A stretch of 64,000 nucleotides of DNA, taken from contig JAHGAU010000024.1 in NCBI GenBank assembly GCA_019925105.1, forward strand, positions 1 through 64,000. The letters are read 5' to 3'. How positions within the stretch are numbered: the first letter of the stretch is position 1; every line of letters begins with the position of its first letter. The notes beneath the pieces were generated by a model. That model did no database searches. It was not told the origin of the DNA and saw nothing but the letters and a program-made list of their open reading frames with translations. Origin of the DNA: Niebla homalea (lineage: Eukaryota; Ascomycota; Lecanoromycetes; Lecanorales; Ramalinaceae). Of the stretch, positions 42,072-51,529 are shown piece after piece. Position numbers and translations under genes: made by a program.

Positions 42072-43565
42072 TTGGCCCTTACCCTTACCCTCACCTGCAC
42101 CCTTACCTGCACCTTACCACCACCCTTACCTGCACCTTACCTGCACCTTACCACCACCCTTACCTGCACCTTACCACCACCCTTACCTGCACCTTACCAC
42201 CACCCTTACCTGCACCTTACCACCACCCTTACCTGCACCTTACCACCACCTTTACCTGCACCTTACCACCACCCTTACCTGCACCTTACCTGCACCTTAC
42301 CTGCACCTTACCACCTGCACCTGCACCCTTACCATCACCCTTATCACCCTCATCACCCTCATCACCCTCATCACCCTCATCACCCTCATCACCCTCATCA
42401 CCCTCATCACCCTCATCACCCTCATCACCCTCATCACCCTCATCACCCTTACCCTCACTCTCACCCTCACTCTCACCCTCACCTGCACTACCACCCTCAC
42501 CTTACCACCACCCTCACCTACCTCACTATCACCATCACCATCACCATCACCATCAACATCACCATCACCCTCACCCTCACCATCACCCTTATCACCCTTA
42601 TCACCCTCACCACCCTCACCACCCTCATCACTCTCACCATCACTATCACCCCTATCACCCTCACTCTCGCCCTCACCTGCACTACCACCCTCACCCTCAT
42701 CCTCACCACCCTCACTATCACCCTTATCCTCACCACCCTCACTATCACCCTTATCACCCTCACTCTCACCCTCACCATCACCTGCATTACCACCTTTACC
42801 ACCACCTGCACCATCACTTGCACCCTCACCTGCACCCTCACCATCACCCTCGCTATCACCCTTACCACCACCATCACCTTCATCACCCTTACCACCCTTA
42901 CCACCCTTACCACCCTCACTTGCACCCTCACTTATCACCCTTACCACCCTCACTTGCACCCTCACTTATCACCCTTACCACCCTCACTTGCACCCTCACT
43001 TACCACCCCCTCACTTGCACCCTCACTTGCACCCTCACTTACCACCCTTACCACCCTCACTTGCACCCTCACTTACCACCCTTACCACTACCACCCTTAT
43101 CACCCTCATCACCCTTACCCTCACCATCACCATCACCTGCACCACTTTCACCTGCACTACCACCCTTACCACCCTTACCATTACCCTTACCACCCGCACT
43201 ACTACCTTCATCACCCCTCATCACCCTTATCACCCTCATCACCCTTATCACCCTCATCACCCTTATCACCCTCATCACCCTTATCACCCTCAACACCCTC
43301 ATCACCCTCATCACCCTTATCACCCTCATCACCCCTATCTCCCTCATCCCCCTGTTCACCCTCATCACCCTCATCACCCTCATCACCCTTATCACCCTCA
43401 TCACCCTTATCACCCTCATCACCCTTATCACCCTCACCTACCTCACCCTCACCATCACCCTTACCTTCACCCTTACCCTTACCTGCACCACCACCCTCAC
43501 CTACTGCACCCTCACCTACTGCACCCTCACCTACTGCACCCTCACCTACTGCACCCTCACCTACT
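42072..43565. repeat. 1.5-kb C-rich 9-bp satellite array
   Basis: Built of CACCCT-type words: a higher-order start with caccttaccaccacccttacc and cacctgcacc units, then long runs of (CACCCTCAT) and (CACCCTTAT), best at 42,340-42,450 and 43,210-43,435, with CACCATCAC and CACTTGCACC variants between, ending in five copies of a 15-mer (CACCTACTGCACCCT). The plus strand is almost free of G. CpA is abundant, so RIP has spared it although its surroundings are saturated. Because 9 is divisible by 3, long open frames exist on both strands (560, 514 and 254 codons forward; up to 222 reverse). These are properties of the repeat. On the minus strand one frame reads Gly-Asp-Glu-Gly-Asp-Lys repeats. Confidence 0.9.
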
Positions 43566-43566
43566 A

Positions 43567-43832
43567 CAAAACCCTTTACTAAGCCCTTCACCAGGCCCTT
43601 CACTATGATGCGACGCCCGATGCCCGCGTGCCCCTACCGCAACAGGCCGAAAAACACTGTGATTTGGATGGAGAACCTGAAAGGTAAGCAAGGCCCTTTA
43701 CCTGTACCCTTACCCCACCCTCAGCAAAACCTTTACTAAGCCCTTTACCAGGTCCTTTACCAGGCCCTTTACCAGGCCCTTTATTAGGCCCTTTATTAGG
43801 CCCTTTATTAGGCCCTTTATTAGGCCCTTTAT
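43567..43832. repeat. 12-bp minisatellite (AGGCCCTTTATT) around a unique segment
   Basis: Three copies (accctttactaa, gcccttcaccag, gcccttcactat) lie at 43,567-43,606, then a unique piece, then at least eight copies at 43,737-43,832 shifting from agccctttacc to aggccctttatt. The later copies show the CC-to-TT change at acc/att, consistent with mild RIP or drift. On the minus strand the unit reads Lys-Gly-Pro-Asn or Lys-Gly-Pro-Gly. Confidence 0.85.
43605..43700. other. Unique unmutated segment inside the satellite island
   Basis: About 95 bp of balanced, non-repetitive DNA (gatgcgacgcccgatgcccg near 43,606 to aaaggtaagcaaggcc near 43,680-43,695) with normal CpA and TpG. On the plus strand an ATG at 43,605 opens 'MMRRPMPACPYRNRPK' followed by 'NTVIWMENLKG' and a GTAAGC that resembles a 5' splice site. 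On the minus strand cttacctttcag resembles a branch point and 3' splice site. It may be a captured fragment of a host gene. The product is unknown. Confidence 0.4.
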
Positions 43833-43909
43833 ATAAATAGATAGAAAAATAGATTAGATAATCAATTAAATAAAGTAATATTATCAGGTAATTCATTAAA
43901 TATCCTTAT

Positions 43910-44122
43910 TTTTTTGGAATTCACTTCAACGCCGAGTTGATACCGCGTTGACGCCGCGTTAACGCCGCTTTTTTTTGGAATTCACTTTAACGCCGCGTTA
44001 ACGCCCCGTTAACGCCGCTTTTTTTTGAAATTCACTTTAACCCCGCGTTTTTTTCAACGCGGAGTTAACGGTGCTTGTATTTTGGAGCCGCTTCAAGCGT
44101 CAACTGGGTGTCAACTGGGTGT
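43910..44122. repeat. Hairpin-rich 50-60-bp tandem repeat, right flank of the island
   Basis: Two and a half copies of a unit with a T run, ggaattcactt and several aacgccgcgtt words: about 43,910-43,969, 43,970-44,020 and 44,021-44,050, the last one degraded. The words aacgcggcgtt, aacgccgcgttaacgcc and caacgcggagttaacgg are near-palindromic. The block ends with gcgtcaactggg repeated twice (44,098-44,122), matching the left edge of the island at 41,854. Confidence 0.78.
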
Positions 44123-44134
44123 TTTACACCCTAT

Positions 44135-45400
44135 AGGTTTCGGTAAGGTAGGCTTATAAAGTCTATTTTCGGTAAATAAGAACTTATAAAGCTTAATTTA
44201 CGTTATATAAATATAAATTTATTTATATAATTAAGAGCTTAAAGCTATATAATATAATAATTATAATAGACTTAAGTAAAATTATAGTAAAACCGGATAT
44301 TAATATTAAAGTCTTTAACCTTTAAATAAATAGGAAGCTCGATTAAAAAAACTATATAAAAAAAGTTTAAAAAAAATAACTTTATAGGAAAAAAACCTTA
44401 CTTATTTCATTATATTAATATAAAGAGCTACGTTATAAAAAACCTAAATTATCTATTAAACTATAATAAAATTAACTATAATATACGTTATAATTATTTA
44501 ATATATATTTAAAAGTACTCCGGGATATAAGAAAGAGTTTATTTAGATATTATAGAAAGTCTAAAACCGGTATTTAAGAGTAATTAATAATACTTATAAA
44601 GTAACTTTTATTCCGGTATTAAAGTTGAAGGTCTTTATACCGTTAATTAAAATTTTATTAAATTAAATAATCGCTTAAGTAAAATTAAAGAAATATATAT
44701 ATTTAATTATAATAATAGGAAACGGGCGGATCCGTTAGAATCTTAATAAGCCTTAAGTTAAAGGGAATAAATTAAAAATATTTATCCTTTTTTTTATTAA
44801 AATAAAATAAGAATAAGCTAAAAAAAAAGTTAATTTTATTGGTATCCCGGAGGCTAATTTAAACGCGTATAAACTCCCGTTAAACGTAAAAAAGATTAAA
44901 ATTAAAAGGATTTAAAAAGTAAAAATTATAATAATTACCTTATAGGTTATAATAAAGTAAATTAAGCGTTAACGGAGGTATAAGGACTTTATACCTTAAG
45001 GTCGTTATTATTTAATTCTTAATAATAAAAAGATTATTAATAAGTATTTCCGCCGTTATAATATTATAAAAAAAAGTAATAACGTATTAACGATTTAACT
45101 CCGGATAAATAAAAACGGTTTAATTTACTTTTTATTTATTATATATATCGGAGGTCGGATAAACGTTAAATATAAGTATAAATAAAGAAAGTAAGACGCT
45201 ATATATATTTTTATCTTTTATTTTTTATTTACGGAAATTAAATTAAAATTTATTATAAAAGTTAATACTTATAATTACCGTTAAATATTATTTATAAAGT
45301 AAGGTATTCGGATAACCGTTAAATTTATAATATCTACCGGATTATTATTATAGTTAGCCTTACTATAAAGATAAATAAAGTTACCGAAGACCTTACGGAG
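44135..45400 (+). pseudogene. LINE ORF2 relic, part 2: RT thumb and C-terminal zinc motif
   Basis: The frame resumes with 'AYKVYFR*IRTYKA*F' (44,152-44,200, family AHKxCxxWARTHGAxF), then 'YKYKFIYI', 'IKVFNL*INRKLD*K' (44,305-44,350, family VRVLGLxIDxKLxW), 'STPGYKKEFI*IL*KV*' and 'NRYLRVINNTYKVTF' (44,510-44,610, family LxxxQNRCLRxVTGAYKAT), and 'LINKNGLIYFLF'-type sequence. It ends with 'KYKYK*RK*DAIYIFLS' (45,165-45,215), the mutated C-x-C ... H-x4-C zinc motif of Tad-like LINEs. It directly continues part 1, which proves that the island is an insertion into the gene. Confidence 0.85.
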
Positions 45401-45500
45401 AAAACCCGTTATTAATTAAAGAAAAAAAAGAAAAACGGAAACCGGTTACGTTAATTATATAAACCGGAAAATATTTTTTATAACCATAAAGATATAATAA

Positions 45501-46286
45501 TAAACGCCTATTAAAAGTCTTTAAAAAAGTTAACGGCGATAATAATATAAAAGTAATATATAATAAACGTATAAATATTAATAAAAATATTTAAAAGTAT
45601 TACGTAAAACTAAAATAATACAGATATATAAAGGAGCGGAAATATAATAAGCTTAAGGGTAGCCCCTATAAGGATACGGTCGTAATATTATTAATTTTTA
45701 TAAAGGAGTTAAAATATAAGAAGTATATGAATAAATTACCACTCTTTAAACAGCCGTTAATATTCTTTACCTTAAAGGATAAAGGGTAAAGGCTTAATAA
45801 ACGCCGGTTTTTACTTTAACGTTATAAGTATCAGGTTTTTACGGTTATTAATAAGGTTAAAAGGCCGCGTATTAAGGAACGCCGGAATTAACTTAGCTAG
45901 ATCCGTAGTATAAATAAATCAATTAATCAATCAATATAATACGATATTTCCTTTAAAAGGAGGTTCTTAACTTAATCCTTAAAGATTTTTATTATTAATT
46001 ACTTCCGTAAATCATTCCGGAGAATAAAGAAATATATTTTACTTTAAGCTTTTTACCTTAAAAAGAAGAAAAATTAAAATATTAAATAGGTTCGCCGGCT
46101 TATAATTAACGGGGCTAATTAAAAAAGGTTTATAAAAAACGTAAAATATAATTATAAATTTAATACTTAAATTTAAAAAATAAATTAATTCTTAAGGAAT
46201 TATAAATTAATTAAACGTAAGCTTATCTTAAATAATTAATCTTAAAGGTAACTTAAACTACGGTAATAATAATTTTAATTCCGGTC
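45501..46286. other. LINE 3' region, unresolved
   Basis: RIP-type sequence after the LINE zinc motif. It contains a Lys-rich frame near 45,420-45,440 and plus-strand frames with Gln-type stops to about 45,900. No poly(A) tail or target duplication was identified, so the 3' end of the LINE cannot be placed. Confidence 0.35.
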
Positions 46287-46455
46287 ATAGTTACGTATAC
46301 CCGTGTATAAAAAACCTGAACTCCTAAAGCCTTTAGTTCCAAAAGCCACCGCTTAAACGGCTATGCTACTTGGCCATAGCCCTTAAGTGAGCCGGGGCTT
46401 GGTATGCTTGGTATACGCTAGGCGCTTGCTGAGCGCTAGGCGCTAACACTTAAAT
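46287..46455 (-). repeat. Less mutated block with tRNA-like (SINE-like) head
   Basis: The block keeps CpA and TpG. On the minus strand, tggccaagtagcatagcc (about 46,362-46,379) resembles a tRNA A box and D arm with GGC/GCC pairing, and ggagttcagg (about 46,311-46,322) resembles a B box about 40 bp downstream, the spacing expected of a pol III promoter. Upstream on that strand are two copies of gcgcctagcg. The plus-strand word atacgctaggc (46,413-46,424) also occurs in the solo LTR at 46,928. This is either a tRNA-derived SINE or an LTR fragment. The matches are imperfect. Confidence 0.33.
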
Positions 46456-46837
46456 CCTTAAAACTTATATTAATCCTTAAGTTTTTTTTAAATTATATCC
46501 GGGGTTTTTATAATATTAATTGAATATTTAATATTAATACCGTAACGGTTTTTTAAGGTTATGTATATTTTAAGGGTATTTTTTTCTTTTAGTTTTTAAA
46601 GGTTGTTAATCGTTATTTAATCCTTTATTTATGAACTTTATAATATTTATTATTATTAATTTATTAATAAAAGGATTAAGCTTAAAAGAAAACCTTTTAT
46701 AATAGAATCTTTCTTTATCATTATTATTAATAAAGTATACGGAAAATAATATTAATAAAATATTAATTATATTGTAATTATTAATAATATTTAAGTTTAA
46801 GTTTAATAACATTTAGTACGTTAAAAACTTATTATTT

Positions 46838-47022
46838 TGTCAGGGACTCAGTAGGGGTAAGGGTGAATATGACTGAATTTCAACTATGTAGAGAAATCTA
46901 TGGTACAGCATGCATGTAAGTATACGGAGGGCATACGCTAGGCCTTACTAGGCCTAGCGCGCTGACTCAGCTCTTGGCTATCAGCATCGCAGCCCTCACA
47001 CCTCAGCCCTCACACCGTGACA
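46838..47022. mobile_element. Solo LTR with 5-bp target duplication
   Basis: A 185-bp segment begins TGTCAGGG and ends CCGTGACA, an inverted repeat of TGTCA with one mismatch following, as in Ty3/gypsy LTRs. It is flanked by a perfect TATTT duplication (46,833-46,837 and 47,023-47,027). The inside retains CpA and TpG (gtacagcatgcatgtaagta) and is much less RIP-mutated than its surroundings, so it probably arrived after most of the RIP here or stayed below the RIP length threshold. Internal palindrome gctaggccttactaggcctagc at 46,932-46,953. No partner LTR was seen in the window. The small open frame just left of it (46,606-46,812, minus) is Asn/Ile-rich and not convincing. Confidence 0.82.
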
Positions 47023-48289
47023 TATTTAAAGGTAATAAATAATTTACGTTAAACGATAATATCTAATTCTTAACGTTTATATTTAATTCAAAGATAATAA
47101 TATTAATAGGTCGTTTAAAGATTCCTTAAACGTTTTTTTAAGTTAAAGTTATTATATAATTTTAACATTTACGGTAATAAATAATCTTTATCTTCGACTT
47201 AATCTTTATTAATTAAATTAAAACGGTCTTCTTTCCTTAAGTCTTTAAGTATAAAGGGAAAAAAAGTATTTTATATATAACGATATTATTAAATAATAGG
47301 GGTTAAGTATTATACTTTACATAAAATTATTATATAATTTAAAATAATAAATAATATAAAGCCTTATTAATTAAAGTATTCTTTATTCCAATTAAGCTTA
47401 AAATTACTACCCTTTTTTACTTAAAGGCTTTTAATTTCTATAATTAAAGCGTTTAAATTTATTTTAATTATTTTATCCTAACTTAAGGGTTTTAATCTTT
47501 ATAATTTATAATAAGTAAATTCATTTTAAGTTTAATTACTTATTAAAGAATTCTATGGTTAATTTTCAACCCTTTTTTCAAAGGATTAATTTTTACTTTA
47601 AAAAATTTAACCGTTAATTTTTTATTCCATCCTATATTTATTTTCTGAAATTAAATTAAAGTGAATGATTTTAAGCCGTAATACACTTAAATTTGAATAA
47701 TCTATATTTAATTAATCTCAAAAAAACTCGATTTTAATATAATTTTTAAGGCTTTAAACTCAATAAAGTTTTATAATATATTTAATATTTATTTATTATC
47801 TGAAGAAAAACCCCGATTAAGGCTTTATATATATATATTAACTTTGAGGGTTTTACGTTTTAGCTCCGTTAATTTAACGCTGGTTTAATTTCTTTAATAT
47901 ATAGGCGTTTATGGCCTTTAATAGGGTTAAGAAATAACGGTTTATATATTTTTATTAATAAAACGTTTTCCTTTTTTAATTTAAGAATATAAGTAGTTAA
48001 ATAGGCTTCTTTACTTATAGCCGTAATATTATATACTTAATTAAGTTAATTTTTAATAATATAACTTACGTATAAATATCGTTAACGGGTATATTTTATA
48101 TTATAAGTTTATTACCGTTTAGAAGTTGAATTAAATATTAAAAAGACGTTATTTAAGTACTTAAACGTGTAATTTAAATTTATAACTTATTAAAATTAAG
48201 AAATATAAATTGCTTAATTATTATTATATATAAAGTAAAACTATATATAAAATTATATACCGCTATTTTACTTAAGTTTAATACGTCCG

Positions 48290-48375
48290 CCTTATCTAAT
48301 CTGATCCGCGTTACGTGATCTCCCAAGTGGCGATCCTGCACATTTAACATGTTACCTTTTAAATGACCATTAAAA
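48290..48375. other. Short island spared by RIP
   Basis: About 85 bp with normal dinucleotides (tctgatccgcgttacgtgat, cctgcacatttaacatgtta) between saturated flanks. No repeat partner, LTR end or coding sense recognised. It contains the 8-bp near-palindrome taacatgtta. Confidence 0.45.
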
Positions 48376-49764
48376 TTAAAAAATAATTAATCTTTAATAA
48401 TATTTACCGGTATTAAATACTTAAGAATTATTCTATTTTATACCTAAATAAGTTTTAATACGCGTTAAATTATAAGTCTTAAGTATTATGTAATATTAAG
48501 TTAACGATTATTTTAATTATAGAAAGAACAATTTTACGTTTAATTATATTTCCTTTAAAAACGTATGAAGTTAAAAATATAACGTTTTATTTAATATATA
48601 CTTATAATTTTTAATAACTTTATTTATTTTAATAAAAATATAAATAAGGGTTTTACGGATACTTTTTAATACGTCTTTCAATTTTTCCGATAATAAAATA
48701 AAAATTAATATTTTAATTATTATATTATCGGGTTTTAATTTTAACATTAATAGTATATTATTATAAAAAAAATAATCTAAAAGCTTAAAAGTCGATTCTT
48801 TGGTTAATAATTAATTACTATATATATTAATTACGCGTAATTTTTATTATTAATAAAAGGTAACTTTTAAATAAATTCTGCACTTTCTGTATATATAAAT
48901 TACTTATATTATAAATACCCTTTATTATATTAATTATTTAAATAAAAATAATTATTTATTACCTTTATTAGAAACTTAAATATAAATCTTTATTTAAATA
49001 AACTTTTAAAGTTTATTTAAAGTTTATTACTAATTTATATATCTTATAATCCTTTCCTTAAAAGAAATTAAACCTTTTAATATGTATATATTTTTAAGGA
49101 ATTCTTAAAGAAAAAGGAAAATTATCCATTAAAATCGGTTAATTAAATAGTTTTATAAGCCGGATAATATATTATTAAATAAGCTATAAATTTTTTTTTT
49201 AAAGAATTTAAATTAAATAAAATTATTTAATCATCAAAAGTATCTTTATATTAAGTAACGGGTTTATAAATAAAATTATAATAAGAAGTTAAACGTAAAT
49301 AACGTACTTAAAATACCTAATCTTAAATATAAAGACTTAAATATAAATAAGATACTTTTGTAAACGCTTTATAAAGGTCTTTGGATAAGTTAACTTAATT
49401 TAAAGGCGTTTTTATAAATTTTACGTAAATCCTTTATTTAATAATTATAACTTTATTTAATTATTAACCTTAAATATTCCTTTTTATATCTTAATTAAAT
49501 ATATACGATTTTATTCTATTTAAATTATATATTTAAATAAAAACTCCCTTTAAAGTAACTATAAGTTCCCTTAAGTTTAGTAAAAAAAAAGATTATTTTT
49601 TTCTATAAAAATAAACTTTAACTTATATTTTTTCCTATTTTTTACGACGTTTATACCTTTTATACTTTTATAATTATTATTACTCCGCATAAATAAGTTT
49701 ATTATATAGGTAATTAACGAAAGGCCAATTATTATAATAAATAAAATTTTAAAAAAAGGAAAAA

Positions 49765-50090
49765 GAGCTAAAAGCTAAAATATTTATACCCAGAGCCGGT
49801 TTATTTATTAACTTATTTATTATAATTCTACCGGGAAAAAAAGAACCCCTCTCCTACCCCGTAATAAGCCTTTAAAGTAGATAAAAAGTACGGTGGCTAT
49901 AAAATATAGCTGGCCCACTCGCGGGGCCAGCTGGCTTTAATACCCAAGGTAATAATATAGAATTTCATCAATAATAAAATTTAAGACGGGTAACCTATAG
50001 GCTATATAAGGTATATATAAGGAAAATAAAGAAAGTTAAAAGCTAAGATATTTATACTTAGAATTAATCTATTTACTAACTTATTTATTA
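49765..50090. repeat. Diverged direct repeats enclosing a GC-rich hairpin
   Basis: Two related segments of about 57 bp (49,765-49,822 and 50,034-50,090) lie in direct orientation about 270 bp apart. Between them is a GC island with a perfect 9-bp stem, AGCTGGCCC-actcgc-(G)GGGCCAGCT, at 49,908-49,932. The hairpin has kept CpA and TpG. This could be a small non-autonomous element or a tandem duplication. Confidence 0.45.
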
Positions 50091-51529
50091 ACTTATGTAA
50101 TAAATAAAAATAAGGATTTAAAGATAAAGGTCTTAAAAGGTAAATAATAAACGTTTAAGTAATCGATTAATAAGATTAAATAAAAAATAATAATAATTAA
50201 GAATTAAATCGGTTACCTATAATAATTAATAAGGTATAAGAAAAAAAGAAAAAACGTAAAAGCGTTATATATTATATAAAAGGTATATATTATTTAAAAT
50301 ACATTTATTAAATTATATATAAAATAAGGAATTATTTATATAATACCGAGTAATAAGAAGACTTTTAATATAATCCTTTATTATTTAAAGAGTTTATATT
50401 TAATTAATATCGTATATATTTTTTTAAGAAAAATTTAAATACCTTTAATTAATATTAAATATATTAATAAATAAAACCATTATATTATTAAAAACCTTAA
50501 AAGCCCGTAACTTTTTTATTTCTTTATATATTATATATCTTCCTCTTATTTTTAATAATCCTTTTAAAATAACTTATATTTAGATATTTTACTTAATAAC
50601 TTAATTAATTTCTATATTAGGGATATATATATCCGTAATAGTCAAATTATTCTTATTAATAAAGGTTTAAATTCCTTAGATAACTTTTTCGACCGCTTTA
50701 ATAATAATTGGATAGCTAATAACTACCGCGAAAGTCCATTATATAAAGGATAGTTATTCTTAAAAGTTATAAGAAAAGATATAAGAAAAAGTATTAAATA
50801 TTTAATTATATTTAATCCGAATAATAAAATATACCCTTTTTCATAATCTTTAAGATACTTATCTATAAATTAACTTAATAAAAACTATATTAATATTTTT
50901 ATAATAATTTTTTTTTTTAAAAGTAAATATTTTAATAAATTTACATATAATATAAGTATTCAGAAATCAAGAAAAACATTGCGAATATATGGTTAAACGT
51001 TATAATACTTACGTATATAATTAACGGTATTAATATCGTTTATTAATATATGGTAAAAACTTTAATTATTTTTAACCTAAAATAAAATAAAATCGTTTAA
51101 CGTATTAATAAGAGGAGTATACGTCTTTAAAGGTAAATCTGGAAAGGTTTATTAAATAATTTAACGGATTAATTTTAATTTTAATTTTTACCTTTATTTT
51201 ATAGTTAATCCTATATAATAATAAAAAATAAAGACGAAGATTAAAATAAAAAAAGTATGTCGCTTTATACCTTAAAATATACTTAAGAATATTTTAAGGT
51301 TTTAAGTATTAAAAAAGGAGGGTAAATAGAAGGTATAAAACCTATATAAAACTAGAAAAAGGGGGTTAATTAGAAAGGGATCTTATTAAAACCCCTTTAT
51401 TCCAGTCTTAATTAAAGTAAATACTTATAGTATTTCCGCGAAATTATACTTAAGTTCCAAGGGTAATAATTAAAATCAAATTATATTATAATAATAATCT
51501 TTAAAAAAATATTAATAATATCTTAAATC

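Larger units (their letters stand above)
37793..45500 (+). mobile_element. Tad1-like LINE, interrupted by a 2.3-kb satellite island
   Basis: A non-LTR retrotransposon in plus orientation with ORF1, an apurinic-type endonuclease, reverse transcriptase and a C-terminal zinc motif, in the usual Tad1-clade order. The coding DNA is heavily RIP-mutated. Excluding the island at 41,854-44,122 the recognisable body is about 5.4 kb. The RT reading frame stops at the left edge of the island and resumes on its right with almost no loss. The 5' end is placed at the ORF1 ATG (37,793) because the DNA there is less mutated. The 5' UTR and the 3' end (perhaps as far as 46.28 kb) are not resolved. Confidence 0.85.
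47028..51529. other. Degraded DNA with small islands
   Basis: RIP-type sequence with no gene I can name. Two short unmutated islands (48,290-48,375 and 49,890-49,950) and a pair of diverged direct repeats of about 57 bp (49,765-49,822 and 50,034-50,090, sharing aaaagctaa.atatttatac and ttatttattaac) are listed separately or below. Confidence 0.4.

Noticed and set aside
42072..42110. Telomeric repeat (CCCTAA-type) from the CCCTTACCCTTACCCT words
   Set aside because: The unit is CCCTTA with CACC variants, not CCCTAA, and it changes into 9-bp CACCCTCAT units.
42072..43565. CRISPR array
   Set aside because: Repeats are contiguous 9-mers without spacers, and the window is eukaryotic.
42297..43603. 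Minus-strand Gly-Asp-Glu-Gly-Asp-Lys and Val-Met-Arg repeats as a secreted collagen-like protein
   Set aside because: Several overlapping minus frames are open. The frame at 43,603 has no ATG and a stop just upstream, so only the repeat itself is supported.
42057..43739. A 560-codon forward open frame (and 514- and 254-codon companions)
   Set aside because: They are a consequence of the 9-bp period and the lack of G on that strand. Different frames and both strands are open at once, and the products are low-complexity Thr/Leu/Pro/His.
43603..43896. Minus-strand 97-codon frame with hydrophobic start and Lys-Gly-Pro-Asn repeats as a signal-peptide protein
   Set aside because: The hydrophobic start comes from AT-rich flank DNA and could be chance. 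The frame ends at a stop and does not join the next repeat frame.
46606..46812. 68-codon minus-strand frame
   Set aside because: Asn/Ile/Lys-rich composition is typical of chance frames in AT-rich DNA; no continuation or motif.
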